Shown here piece by piece: positions 29,903-38,807 of a stretch of 58,559 nucleotides of DNA. The stretch lies in the NCBI GenBank assembly GCA_017500935.1, contig JAFVXW010000032.1, positions 1 to 58,559 of the forward strand, read 5' to 3'. This DNA is from Lachnospiraceae bacterium. Lineage in GTDB: Bacteria > Bacillota > Clostridia > Lachnospirales > Lachnospiraceae. The position numbers were made by a program, and so were the translations under genes. A model generated the notes under the pieces. It saw only the letters and a list, made by a program, of their open reading frames with translations, had not been told where the DNA came from and made no database searches. Each line of letters starts with the position of its first letter. Positions within the stretch are counted from its first letter, which is position 1.

Positions 29903-30649
29903 ATGAGAACAAAGATCCTCGCAGAGGAAAAGGAATATCTGGTGTGTTTTAAGCCTTCCGGACTGGCGGTACAGAGCGCGAAGGCTTCGGAAACAGATAT
30001 GGTAAGTGAATTGAAAAACTATCTGGCAAGGCAGAATCGGCAGTCCGGCGGTGCAAACAATCAGGCAGGCGGTGCCAGCCGTCAAGCTGCCGGTTCCAGA
30101 CCTTGTCCGGGCAATGTTTATCTTGGGCTGATCCACCGGCTGGATCAGCCGGTTTCCGGTCTGCTTGTGTTTGCAAAGACGCAGAAAGCGGCAGCCAAGC
30201 TGAGCAGTCAGGTTTCCGGCAATGGAATGAAAAAAACATATCATGCCGTGGTGTACTGTAAGGACAGGGAACTGGCAGAAAATGCTGACGGACAGAAACT
30301 GACCGATTACATGATCAAAGAAGCCGGAGGCGGCGCGCGTATCGCACAGCCGGATGAAAAGGATGCCAAAAAAGCAGAACTGATTTACAGATGCCTGAAA
30401 AGAGACGGCGACCGCGCTTTAGTGGAAGTGGAGCTTCTGACAGGCAGACATCATCAGATCCGGGTGCAGATGGCCAATGCAGGACTGCCGCTTTTGGGAG
30501 ATGCCAGATATGGCTCTGCAGAAAGCAGGGCGGTTTCTGAGGAGAGCCGGATACGGGCGGTACAGCTGCAGGCGGTAAAACTGGAGTTTTTACATCCGGT
30601 GACAGGGAAGAAGGTTGCATATGAACTGGATGAAAAACTTGGGCTGTAA
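29903..30649 (+). CDS. RluA-family pseudouridine synthase
   Basis: A 248-residue enzyme with the catalytic motif GLIHRLDQPVSGLLVFAKT (catalytic Asp ~residue 80) and ELLTGRHHQIRVQMANAG. It isomerises uridine to pseudouridine in rRNA or tRNA. It lacks the S4 domain found in RluD-type members. Between the first strand and the catalytic motif lies an unusual Gly/Ala/Gln-rich insert of about 25 residues containing a 7-residue tandem repeat (GGANNQA, GGASRQA). The 3' end overlaps the next gene by 29 bases. Confidence 0.9.
   Translation: MRTKILAEEKEYLVCFKPSGLAVQSAKASETDMVSELKNYLARQNRQSGGANNQAGGASRQAAGSRPCPGNVYLGLIHRLDQPVSGLLVFAKTQKAAAKLSSQVSGNGMKKTYHAVVYCKDRELAENADGQKLTDYMIKEAGGGARIAQPDEKDAKKAELIYRCLKRDGDRALVEVELLTGRHHQIRVQMANAGLPLLGDARYGSAESRAVSEESRIRAVQLQAVKLEFLHPVTGKKVAYELDEKLGL
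30047..30088 (+). repeat. 21-bp tandem repeat inside the RluA gene
   Basis: Two in-frame units starting GGCGGTGC, encoding GGANNQA and GGASRQA, with a weaker third unit after them. They enlarge a loop before the catalytic motif. Confidence 0.7.
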
Positions 30650-32339
30650 ATGTGATGCAAAGCCGAATGTGCAGTATGGATCGCCGGAAGGCAGTGTACA
30701 GCTGTATGGATCGGCGGAGGGCAGTGTACGGCAGCGAGGTGTGTCATGGCGTGTTGTTCCGGGACTGATTGGCAGTGCGTTGGTCAATCTCTGGATTCTG
30801 GCGATGGTGACGGTGTTTCCGCTTTATGCACCGGACCGGTATTTTGACCTTGGCGCGCATAAATTTCAGTTTTTTTACAAATGCAGTCTGTGGTGTCTTC
30901 TGCCGGCAGCGGTTTTGTTTCTGCTGCAGGCGGTGGGCTGTCTGTTGGGAAGGCAGCGGTCGGGTTTGCGGCAGGTAAAACAGCAGTCATCCGGTGACAG
31001 AAAAAAAATAAGAATTTCCGGCATTGATCTGGCGTTTTTGGCGTATCTGGCGGTACTGGCAGGTTCTTTTGTCAGCAGTGATTACCGGCAGCAGGCGTGG
31101 ACCGGCGCGGAAGGCTGGTATATGGGCTTTCGCACCCAGCTTTTGCTGGCAGCGGCATGGTTTTGTGTTTCCAGGGCAAAGCTTTGGACAAAGGTTTTGC
31201 TGGCAGGGCATTTTACCGGCTCTGCGGCTGCAGCGCTTCTGGGAATCCTGCACCGGTTTGGCGCAGATCCGCTTCGTATGTACGAGGGAATTTCGGAAAA
31301 ATATTATCTGGAATTTCTGTCTACATTAGGTCAGGCAACCTGGTTTTCCAGTTATCTCTGTACGGTGCTGGTGATCGGAGCGGCGTGCTTTTTTCTGGAG
31401 CAAAACGGAAGAAAACGGTTTTTTTACGGTATTTACTGCGCGGTGATGTTTGGCGCAGTGGTGACCCAGAACAGCGACAGCGCCTTTTTAGCGATGGCGG
31501 TGCTGGCGGCAGGATTGTTCTGGATCTGCTGTTTTCATACGGCATGGATGGAGCGTTTTCTGGAATTTTTGCTTTTGATGCTGGGCAGCTTTAAGGTGAT
31601 TGGCATTTTGCAGCTTCTTTTACCGGCGCAGGCAATGCAGCTGGGGGCACTTTCTGTTTTTATGACGCAGAGTATGGAAACCTGGTATCTTTTGCTGGCA
31701 GTTTCGGTGATTTACACGCTGTTTCAGGCTTATAAAGGACGGATCGGCACTGGGGCAGCGCGGCGGATCGGGCGTGTCCTGTTTGGGACGACGGCTGCGG
31801 CAGCAGGATTTTCGGCTGTCGGCGGCGTGTTGTTTATCATATGTAATACTGCCGGTGTACTGCCGGTGAAAAGCAGCAATTCTTATCTTTTGTTTGACGA
31901 TGCCTGGGGAAATTACCGGGGTGTGATCTGGAAGGTTTCCGGAAAAATGTTTGCCAAAATGGATATCTGGCAGAAGCTGATCGGCGCAGGACCGGATTGT
32001 TACTGGCCGCAGTGTGAGGAAAATACCGGACTTCGGGAGCAGATTGCGGTTTATTTTGGCTGGGATCAGGTGTTGACCAACGCCCATAATGAATTTTTGA
32101 ATGTACTGATCTGTCTGGGCGTGCTTGGTCTGCTTGCGTATGCAGCATATCTGGTGACGGCATTTGTGCGTTTTTTAAAAGGGGTTCTGACATGGAAGGA
32201 GCCGGTTTTGCTGGCAGGATGTCTGGTGATTTTGACTTACTGTTCCCATAATCTGTTTTGCTATCAGCAGGTTTGCTGCACGCCGTTTCTGATCCTGATT
32301 CTGGCAATTGCGGAAAACCGCAGGCGGGACGTTATGTAA
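30621..32339 (+). CDS. O-antigen ligase-like polytopic membrane protein
   Basis: A 572-residue membrane protein with about twelve hydrophobic segments and a Wzy/WaaL-like signature near the end: KLIGAGPDCYWPQ, then a soluble segment and NAHNEFLNVLICLGVLGLLAY. The His-Asn-Glu string is the usual landmark of this family, which polymerises or ligates surface polysaccharide. Start ATG 30621 follows AAGAAGG and overlaps the RluA gene. The cytoplasmic N-terminus carries a 10-residue tandem duplication (YGSPEGSVQL, YGSAEGSVRQ). No other polysaccharide genes are adjacent, so its product is unknown. Confidence 0.8.
   Translation: MNWMKNLGCKCDAKPNVQYGSPEGSVQLYGSAEGSVRQRGVSWRVVPGLIGSALVNLWILAMVTVFPLYAPDRYFDLGAHKFQFFYKCSLWCLLPAAVLFLLQAVGCLLGRQRSGLRQVKQQSSGDRKKIRISGIDLAFLAYLAVLAGSFVSSDYRQQAWTGAEGWYMGFRTQLLLAAAWFCVSRAKLWTKVLLAGHFTGSAAAALLGILHRFGADPLRMYEGISEKYYLEFLSTLGQATWFSSYLCTVLVIGAACFFLEQNGRKRFFYGIYCAVMFGAVVTQNSDSAFLAMAVLAAGLFWICCFHTAWMERFLEFLLLMLGSFKVIGILQLLLPAQAMQLGALSVFMTQSMETWYLLLAVSVIYTLFQAYKGRIGTGAARRIGRVLFGTTAAAAGFSAVGGVLFIICNTAGVLPVKSSNSYLLFDDAWGNYRGVIWKVSGKMFAKMDIWQKLIGAGPDCYWPQCEENTGLREQIAVYFGWDQVLTNAHNEFLNVLICLGVLGLLAYAAYLVTAFVRFLKGVLTWKEPVLLAGCLVILTYCSHNLFCYQQVCCTPFLILILAIAENRRRDVM
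30675..30734 (+). repeat. 30-bp tandem repeat in the O-antigen-ligase-like gene
   Basis: Two units of 30 bases both beginning TATGGATCG and containing GGCAGTGTAC, five differences by eye, in frame, in the cytoplasmic N-terminal tail. Confidence 0.75.
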
Positions 32340-32412
32340 ATATTGGTTATTCAAGAATTTCATTCATATTCAGAGTACAAATACCTATACTACCTTCAAA
32401 TGGGAGGGATGT

Positions 32413-33465
32413 ATGGGTATTTTTGTGGAAAAAAACAGAAAAATGCTGTTGTTTTTTGCCATCTATGCGGCTGGACTGTATCTGGGATTCCGTTATCTTC
32501 TGCCGCTTGCGGCACCCTTTGTGCTGGCGTTTCTGGCTGTTTTTTTAGTGTGTCCGGGACTGGAAAAACCGGCCCGCAGGCTTCACATACGCCGGGAAAT
32601 CCTGTTTGCGCTGGTTTTGGCGGTCTGGGCGGTTTTGACAGGTCTTGTCTGTGTGTTTATGATACGCTGGTCAGCAAACTGGCTGCCGGGACTGGGCGAG
32701 GGTTTATATGTGCTGGAAGAACAGCTGGGACAGTGGATGCAGGATGGCTGTATTGTGCTGGAAAACAGCCTTGGGATCGATGCAGGGCAGCTGGAACAGA
32801 TTATTGTGGAAAAAATCGGTGTTTTTGCGGATAAAATGCAGATCAATATCTGGCCGGCAGCGGCAAAGCAATCTCTAAACTGGCTGAAAAAATGCGGAAA
32901 GGCGGCGGCTTTCTGGGGGATCACCTTTGTGGCGGCGGTGCTTTTGTGCAGGGATTATGACCGGATGACAGCGGCAAAAGAAAAGAATCAGATTTTGAAG
33001 ATTGTTTGGGAGTTTGCGGAAAAAACAGTAAAGATGATCGCAGGTTATGTGAAAGCACAGCTTGTGATCATTGTGGTTATCTGTGTGATCGCGGCGGCGG
33101 GATTGTGGATGATCCGGATAAAAAATGCCTTTTTATGGGGATTGCTGGCAGGCTTTCTGGATGCGCTTCCCTTTATCGGAACCGGAATCGTACTGCTGCC
33201 GCTTGCTTTGTGGCAGCTGTTAAGCGGCCGGGGCTGGGCGGCAGCAGCGGTATGTCTGCTTTATGTATTGTGTATTGCGGCAAGGGAACTGCTGGAACCG
33301 CGTCTTTTGGGAAAGCAGCTGGGAATTTCTCCTGTGTGGATGCTGTTTTCTGTCTATGCCGGGGTAAAAGTTTTTGGGCTTGCCGGACTGTTTTTAGGAC
33401 CGCTTTATGCCATGCTTTTGCGGGAGGGCTACCGGATGTATGCAGACAACGGCGGCAGAAGCTAG
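32413..33465 (+). CDS. AI-2E/YtvI-type membrane permease
   Basis: A 350-residue protein with about eight membrane helices and the AI-2E family signature in the C-terminal half: LLAGFLDALPFIGTGIVLLPLALW and EPRLLGKQLGISPVWMLFSVYAGVKVFGLAGLFLGPL. The length and Firmicutes setting resemble the YtvI-like sporulation-associated branch. Transport function is not established for that branch. Start 32413 follows GGGAGGG. The last four bases overlap the stop of the convergent AEC gene. Confidence 0.88.
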   Translation: MGIFVEKNRKMLLFFAIYAAGLYLGFRYLLPLAAPFVLAFLAVFLVCPGLEKPARRLHIRREILFALVLAVWAVLTGLVCVFMIRWSANWLPGLGEGLYVLEEQLGQWMQDGCIVLENSLGIDAGQLEQIIVEKIGVFADKMQINIWPAAAKQSLNWLKKCGKAAAFWGITFVAAVLLCRDYDRMTAAKEKNQILKIVWEFAEKTVKMIAGYVKAQLVIIVVICVIAAAGLWMIRIKNAFLWGLLAGFLDALPFIGTGIVLLPLALWQLLSGRGWAAAAVCLLYVLCIAARELLEPRLLGKQLGISPVWMLFSVYAGVKVFGLAGLFLGPLYAMLLREGYRMYADNGGRS

Positions 33466-34409
33466 ATCAGCTGCAGACTGCGCAGTACAAACAGCCAGAA
33501 GGTGAGCGTAACGGAGCTGAAAAAGGTGGTGGACACCACAACGCTGGAGGTCAGCGCGCCTTCATGCTGCAGATTTTTGGCCATGATATAACAGCTGACG
33601 GTGGTGGGAGCGCCCAGCATGATCAGAAGAGCGATCAGTTTCTGGGGAGAAAATCCCATCCAGACTGCCAGCGGCATGAAAACGGCGGGCCACACAAGAA
33701 GCTTGATCACGGAACAAATGATGGTGGGCTTGATGCAGGAAATCGCTTTTTTTCCTTCAAAACCGGCACCAAGACCGATAAGGGCCAGCGGAGAAGCAAG
33801 CACTGCAAAATTATTGACAGTTTTGGTCACGATCACCGGCAGGGAAAAGGGCAGCAGGGAAAACACAATACCCAGCAAAATGCTCAGAATGATGGGGCTG
33901 GTCAGAATGTCTTTGGCTGTTTTTTTAACCGCAGCGCGGTCCATGCCCTGCGCGTGTGCGCCGTTAAAGGACAGCACCACAACGGCAGCCGCGTTGTAGA
34001 GCGGAACGGAACCGATGATCATCAGCGGCGCAATGGAAGAATCGCCGTAAATATTCTGGATCAGGGCAATGCCAAGCACCGCCGCAGAGCTGCGGTATGC
34101 GCCCTGAATAAACTCACCGTGCAAAGATACATCCTTTAAAAAGAGGCGCGTGCCGATCCAGGAGACCGTGATGCTGATCAGGGTGGCGATAAAGCAAAAA
34201 AGCACGTAGCTGGTGTCCCATACCTGTGAAAAGTCCGCCTGTGAAATGTCGCGGAACAAAAGCATGGGCAGCGTGATCTTGTAGTTAAAGGCGTTGAGGG
34301 TTTTGACAAAATGCGGGTCCAAAAGACCGAAATATCTTAACAGATATCCAACCACCATGACCAGAAAGACCGGCAGAGTGGCATTTAAGCAAAAAAGAAG
34401 ATTTTCCAT
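33462..34409 (-). CDS. AEC-family (auxin efflux carrier-like) transporter
   Basis: A 315-residue protein with about ten helices in two halves, typical of bacterial AEC/malonate-type carriers: PVFLVMVVGYLLRYFGLLD at the N-terminus, YRSSAAVLGIALIQNIYGD in the centre, and LLIMLGAPTTVSCYIMAKNL at the end. Family members move organic acids or related anions; the substrate is unknown here. RBS AAGGAG lies before ATG 34409. Its upstream region is the CATGCAAA repeat array, shared with divergent pyk. Confidence 0.88.
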   Translation of the reverse strand: MENLLFCLNATLPVFLVMVVGYLLRYFGLLDPHFVKTLNAFNYKITLPMLLFRDISQADFSQVWDTSYVLFCFIATLISITVSWIGTRLFLKDVSLHGEFIQGAYRSSAAVLGIALIQNIYGDSSIAPLMIIGSVPLYNAAAVVVLSFNGAHAQGMDRAAVKKTAKDILTSPIILSILLGIVFSLLPFSLPVIVTKTVNNFAVLASPLALIGLGAGFEGKKAISCIKPTIICSVIKLLVWPAVFMPLAVWMGFSPQKLIALLIMLGAPTTVSCYIMAKNLQHEGALTSSVVVSTTFFSSVTLTFWLFVLRSLQLI

Positions 34410-34461
34410 GGGTACTCCTTAAAGTTTGGGAGATGGTAGGCGTTGTGGACATGAGTTTACA

Positions 34462-34680
34462 TGCCGGATTCATGCAATTTTGTGAAAAAACACGATTTTG
34501 CATGCTCTAAAATGGCAGAAACCAGGTCAGGTTCATGCAAATTTGAAAAAAACACGATTTTGCATGCTCTAAAATGGCAGAAACAAGGTCGGATTCATGC
34601 AAATTTGAAAAAAACACGATTTTGCATGCTCTAAAATGGCAGAAACCAGGTCGGATTCATGCAAAATAACAAAAAATGTG
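34462..34680. repeat. 62-bp tandem repeat (3 units and a partial fourth)
   Basis: Marker CACGATTTTGCATGCTC recurs at 34491, 34553 and 34615, an exact 62-base period. Each unit holds a CATGCAA and a TTTGCATG in opposite orientation around an A-rich spacer, then CTAAAATGGCAGAAAC. The fourth unit breaks off after CATGCAAAATAAC. Confidence 0.9.
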
Positions 34681-34965
34681 TTTTTGACTGCTCAACTTAG
34701 CCTGCATAAGCATGCAAAATGAGGAATTTTGAGTATTTGCATGATTTTTCAGTTTTGTACAAGCATTTTCAGCATGCAAATGTTCAAAAAAATAAAATCT
34801 GCATGCTTGGCGTTTGGAAAATACAATTTTCAGGCATGCAAAATTGCCGAATTTACAGATTTGCATGCGCCAGGCATTAAGAGCAGTTTCAATCGTCCAG
34901 CTACCAGTATAAAATTACGGCCGGTTGTTGTCAACACTGCTCAAAACATGCATGAACTGCCGGAT
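34465..34965. repeat. Array of alternating CATGCAAA / TTTGCATG sites between divergent genes
   Basis: The 726-base gap between the AEC transporter and pyk has no gene. It contains 14 CATGCA/TGCATG sites, almost perfectly alternating in orientation, so neighbours pair into hairpins. Three pairs lie in the 62-bp units; further pairs such as AGCATGCAAATG with TCTGCATGCT and GGCATGCAAAATT with ATTTGCATGCGCC continue to ~34870, and a lone site lies near 34950. No protein-like frame is supported. Confidence 0.9.
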
Positions 34966-35052
34966 TTTGCGGAATGCTAACGCAGATAACAGCTGAAAGA
35001 AAGAGTAAGGAAGCAGGCGCAGGGAGAAATTAGCAAAAAGGGGTAAAACGAT

Positions 35053-35081
35053 TTGACCGCAGGAGAATAATACGATATCCT
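35053..35081 (+). promoter_or_regulatory. Promoter candidate of pyk
   Basis: TTGACC, 17-base spacer, TATCCT, about 55 bases before the pyruvate kinase start and just beyond the repeat array. Confidence 0.5.
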
Positions 35082-35135
35082 TTTATCATAGCAATATCCG
35101 CCCGCAGACAATGCCTGCTTCACAAGGAGAGATGC

Positions 35136-36635
35136 ATGAGCAAAACAAAGATTGTCTGTACAATAGGCCCTTCTTCACAGGATGAGGAAACACTGCGAAA
35201 GATCATGCTGGCGGGCATGCATGTGGCAAGACTGAATTTTTCACATGGAGATCATCACGAGCAGGGTCAGAAGCTTGAAATGATCAGAAAGCTTGCCAGA
35301 GAGCTGCAAATGCCGGCAGCGGTACTGATGGACACCAGAGGCCCTGAGATCAGGCTGGGGCAGTTTGCCGACGGCAGGGTTTTGTTGCAAGCAGGTCAGC
35401 GGTTTGTGCTGACAGCAGAAACGGTGTCAGGAACCGCTGAACGGGTGTCCGTGTCATATACAAAGCTGCCCCAGGATGTGCAGCCCGGTCAGATCATCCT
35501 GATCGATGACGGACTTGTTGCTTTGCGTACAGAGCAGGTGACCGACACGGAAATTGTCTGTAAGGTACTCAATGATGGGCAGATTTCAGACCGCAAAGGA
35601 GTCAATCTTCCCGGTGCGAAGCTTAATATGCCGTTTTTGTCTGAAAAAGACAGGGCAGACATCCAGTATGCCGCTGAGCAGGGATTTGATTTTATTGCAG
35701 CGTCCTTTGTGAGGACGAAAGAGGATATTTTACAGATCAGGGAGATTCTGAATGCCTGTAGTGCAAAAACACAGATCATTGCAAAAATAGAATGTCTGCA
35801 GGCGCTTGATAATATAGAAGAAATTCTGGCAGTTTCCGACGGGCTGATGGTTGCCCGCGGAGATCTGGGGGTGGAGATCGCGCTGGAAGATGTGCCGTCA
35901 GTACAAAAAAGACTGATCGCCATGGCAGTGCAGGCCGGAAAACATGTGATCACAGCGACGCAGATGCTGGATTCCATGATGAAAAATCCGCGTCCTACCC
36001 GGGCGGAGGTCACGGATGTGGCCAATGCGATCTATGACGGAACCACGGCGATCATGCTTTCGGGAGAAACCGCAAACGGGGCGTATCCGGCAGAAGCAGC
36101 TGCTACCATGGCGCGAATCGCAGAAAGAACAGAGCAGGAGCTGGGATGGCGGACGGCAGCGATAGGCGCGTGCAATCCCCGGATTGATGCTGCCACAGCG
36201 ACAGCTGCCTGCAATACGCGGATCGATGCTGCCACAGCGACAGGCGCCCACAATATGCTGATTGATGCTGCCACAACGGAAGCAATCTGCCATGCGACCT
36301 GCACGATCGCAGCCAGACTGCATGCGGCAGCGATCATTACGGTTACCATGACCGGATTTACCTCCGCCATGGTGGCAAGGCATAAACCGGGATGCCGCAT
36401 CATAAGCTGCACCACCAGCAGAATGGTATGGCGGCAGATGAACCTGCAGTGGGGCGTAAGCCCGCTTCTGATCGCACAGGAAAACACCACGGAAGATCTG
36501 TTCCGCGAGGCTGTGGATGCAGCGGTGAGAGCAGGATTTGTAAAAAAAGGAGATACAGTGATCCTGACAGCAGGACTGCCCCTTGGGGAAGCGGGCAGAA
36601 CCAATATGCTGCGGATCGTTGAAATAAAGGACTGA
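35136..36635 (+). CDS. pyk: Pyruvate kinase
   Basis: A 499-residue glycolytic enzyme converting phosphoenolpyruvate and ADP to pyruvate and ATP. Landmarks are [16 protein letters not shown] and [12 protein letters not shown] at the N-terminus, the B domain from ~residue 70, the signature [18 protein letters not shown] with the catalytic Lys, and [20 protein letters not shown] plus [19 protein letters not shown]. The C-terminal regulatory domain lacks the extra PEP-utiliser domain of some clostridial enzymes. The linker near residues 346-384 carries three 13-residue repeats (RIDAATAT core) that most pyruvate kinases lack; without two of them the length would be ~473, the family norm. Confidence 0.95.
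   Translation: MSKTKIVCTIGPSSQDEETLRKIMLAGMHVARLNFSHGDHHEQGQKLEMIRKLARELQMPAAVLMDTRGPEIRLGQFADGRVLLQAGQRFVLTAETVSGTAERVSVSYTKLPQDVQPGQIILIDDGLVALRTEQVTDTEIVCKVLNDGQISDRKGVNLPGAKLNMPFLSEKDRADIQYAAEQGFDFIAASFVRTKEDILQIREILNACSAKTQIIAKIECLQALDNIEEILAVSDGLMVARGDLGVEIALEDVPSVQKRLIAMAVQAGKHVITATQMLDSMMKNPRPTRAEVTDVANAIYDGTTAIMLSGETANGAYPAEAAATMARIAERTEQELGWRTAAIGACNPRIDAATATAACNTRIDAATATGAHNMLIDAATTEAICHATCTIAARLHAAAIITVTMTGFTSAMVARHKPGCRIISCTTSRMVWRQMNLQWGVSPLLIAQENTTEDLFREAVDAAVRAGFVKKGDTVILTAGLPLGEAGRTNMLRIVEIKD
36171..36287 (+). repeat. 39-bp tandem repeat (3 units) inside pyk
   Basis: Three in-frame 39-base units with GATGCTGCCACA at 36186, 36225 and 36264, encoding [26 protein letters not shown] and [13 protein letters not shown]. 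The last grades into the normal helix [12 protein letters not shown]. Confidence 0.85.
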
Positions 36636-36693
36636 GCCTGCAGCCGGATTTGAGAAAAATCTGCAGGTGCAGACCGGGACTGGAGGGTTATCG

Positions 36694-38193
36694 ATGAAAA
36701 AATATGTGATGGCACTGGATCAGGGAACCACAAGCTCCCGCTGTATTTTGTTTGACAGGCAGGGACAGATCTGCTCGATCGCACAGAAGGAATTTACCCA
36801 GTATTATCCCAAGCCCGGATGGGTGGAGCATAATCCGCTGGAAATCTGGTCCTCCCAGCTTTCCGTGGCGGTGGAAGCGATGGGAAAGATCGGGGCGGAT
36901 ATAGAAGAAATCGCGTCGATCGGCATTACCAACCAGCGTGAGACCACCATCTGTTTTTCCAAAAAGACCGGAAAACCGGTTTATCCCGCCATTGTCTGGC
37001 AGTGCCGCAGAACAGCGGACATGATCGAAAAAATGAAAGCCGACGGTTTTGACAAAATCATCAAAGAACGCACCGGACTGGTGCCGGATCCTTATTTTTC
37101 CGGCACCAAGATCAAGTGGATTCTGGAAAATGTGCCGCAGGCGCGCCGGATGGCTGAGGATGGAGAGCTTTTGTTTGGCACGGTGGACACCTGGCTGATA
37201 TGGAATCTGACCAAAGGCAGGGTGTTTGTGACAGATTACACGAACGCATCACGCACCATGTTGTTTGATATTCATAAAAAAGAGTGGGATCAGGAGATCC
37301 TTGACTATTTTGGTATTCCAAAGACCATGCTGCCGCAGGTAAAAGCATCAAGCTGTGTATACGGCATGACCGATGAGACTGTGATCGGCGGAGAGATTCC
37401 CATTGCGGGAGCGGCCGGTGACCAGCAGGCGGCGCTGTTTGGACAGTGCTGTTTTGAGGCGGGGGAAGCCAAGAATACATATGGAACCGGCTGTTTTCTT
37501 CTGATGAACACCGGTGAGACACCCATTGCATCTGAAAATGGTCTGCTGACCACCATCGCGGCAAGCCCGGAAGGACAGACACGCTATGCGCTGGAAGGCA
37601 GTGTGTTTGTGGCAGGTGCTGCGCTGCAGTGGCTGCGCGACGAAATGCGCATGATCAAAAGCGCGCCCCAGTCGGAGGAATATGCGGCAGAAGTCGAAGA
37701 TACGGAGGGCGTTTATGTGGTACCGGCCTTTACCGGTCTGGGAGCCCCTTACTGGAATCCCAATGCAAGAGGTATCGTGGTAGGGCTGACCCGCGGTACT
37801 TCCAAAGAACATTTTATCCGTGCAGCGCTGGAATCTCTGGCATATCAGACCTCGGACGTGATCGAAGCCATGGAAAAGGATGCGGGAATGCCGCTTTCTG
37901 TGCTGCGCGTGGACGGCGGGGCAAGTGCCAACAATCTGCTGATGCAGTTTCAGGCGGATTTATTAAACTGCAAGGTGCTGCGGCCGGAATGCATCGAGAC
38001 TACTGCGCTGGGTGCCGCATATCTGGCGGGACTTGCCACCGGATTCTGGAAGGATCTGGACGATGTGCGCACAAACCGGGCGCTGGGCAGACAGTTTGTG
38101 CCTGCAATGGAAACGGATATCAGAAAAAAACGTTTAAAAGGCTGGAAACGCGCAGTCAGATGTGCGCTTGCCTGGGCGGATGACGAGGAATAG
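36694..38193 (+). CDS. glpK: Glycerol kinase
   Basis: A 499-residue FGGY kinase that phosphorylates glycerol. Motifs: [19 protein letters not shown] at the N-terminus, GITNQRETT near residue 85, WKGPLD-like nucleotide loops, [15 protein letters not shown] near 265, and [15 protein letters not shown] near 345. Start 36694 follows GGAGGG; the upstream ATG lacks a site. There is no glycerol facilitator or dehydrogenase next to it; it sits after pyk and before a guanylate-kinase-like gene. Confidence 0.95.
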   Translation: MKKYVMALDQGTTSSRCILFDRQGQICSIAQKEFTQYYPKPGWVEHNPLEIWSSQLSVAVEAMGKIGADIEEIASIGITNQRETTICFSKKTGKPVYPAIVWQCRRTADMIEKMKADGFDKIIKERTGLVPDPYFSGTKIKWILENVPQARRMAEDGELLFGTVDTWLIWNLTKGRVFVTDYTNASRTMLFDIHKKEWDQEILDYFGIPKTMLPQVKASSCVYGMTDETVIGGEIPIAGAAGDQQAALFGQCCFEAGEAKNTYGTGCFLLMNTGETPIASENGLLTTIAASPEGQTRYALEGSVFVAGAALQWLRDEMRMIKSAPQSEEYAAEVEDTEGVYVVPAFTGLGAPYWNPNARGIVVGLTRGTSKEHFIRAALESLAYQTSDVIEAMEKDAGMPLSVLRVDGGASANNLLMQFQADLLNCKVLRPECIETTALGAAYLAGLATGFWKDLDDVRTNRALGRQFVPAMETDIRKKRLKGWKRAVRCALAWADDEE

Positions 38194-38202
38194 ACAGATA
38201 AG

Positions 38203-38805
38203 ATGGGCAGAATTTTTTATATCATGGGAAAAAGCGTATCCGGCAAGGATACGATCTACAGACAGCTGATACAGGATGAGGAATTTGGATTCCGCAAACT
38301 GGTTCCTTACACCACAAGACCGATCCGCAGCGGGGAAAAAGACGGAGAAGACTATTTTTTTACCGATGAGGCAGGTCTGGAAAAGATCCGGCAGGAAGGA
38401 AAGCTGGTAGAGCTGCGCACTTATCAGACTGCGCACGGACCGTGGCATTATTTTACAGTGGACGACGGGCATATTGATCTGGCACAATATTCTTATCTGG
38501 CGATCGGAACGCTGGAATCCTATCAGTCCCTGCGGGCATATTTTGGAAAAGAAATGCTGGTGCCGGTTTTTATCGATCTGGATGACGGCGTCAGACTGCA
38601 GCGGGCGCTGGACCGGGAGCGTATGCAGGAAAGTCCTAAATATAAGGAAATGTGCAGACGCTATCTGGCAGATCTGGAGGATTTTTCAGAAGAAAAAGTG
38701 GCGGCGGCCGGCATTGAGAAGCGTTTTTTTAATAACAATGAATTGACAGAATGTATCGAAAAGATCAAAATATATATCAGAGAAATTTGGAATGAGGAGG
38801 GGTGA
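38203..38805 (+). CDS. Guanylate kinase-like protein with variant P-loop
   Basis: A 200-residue protein with the guanylate kinase plan: an N-terminal P-loop, the GMP-binding YTTRPIRSGEKDGEDYFF, and a LID-like segment with RERMQESPKYKEMCRR. The P-loop reads MGKSVSGKDT instead of the usual GPSGVGKST; Asp replaces the Ser/Thr right after the Lys, with Thr one place on. It may be a second guanylate-kinase-like enzyme beside the housekeeping gmk. It directly precedes holB (ATG three bases after its stop), so it is in the replication/translation block. Confidence 0.8.
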   Translation: MGRIFYIMGKSVSGKDTIYRQLIQDEEFGFRKLVPYTTRPIRSGEKDGEDYFFTDEAGLEKIRQEGKLVELRTYQTAHGPWHYFTVDDGHIDLAQYSYLAIGTLESYQSLRAYFGKEMLVPVFIDLDDGVRLQRALDRERMQESPKYKEMCRRYLADLEDFSEEKVAAAGIEKRFFNNNELTECIEKIKIYIREIWNEEG

Positions 38806-38807
38806 CT

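Noticed and set aside
34440-34700. 62-bp repeats as a possible CRISPR array
   Set aside because: Units are contiguous with no unique spacers, and no cas genes are nearby; they are tandem repeats with internal dyads.
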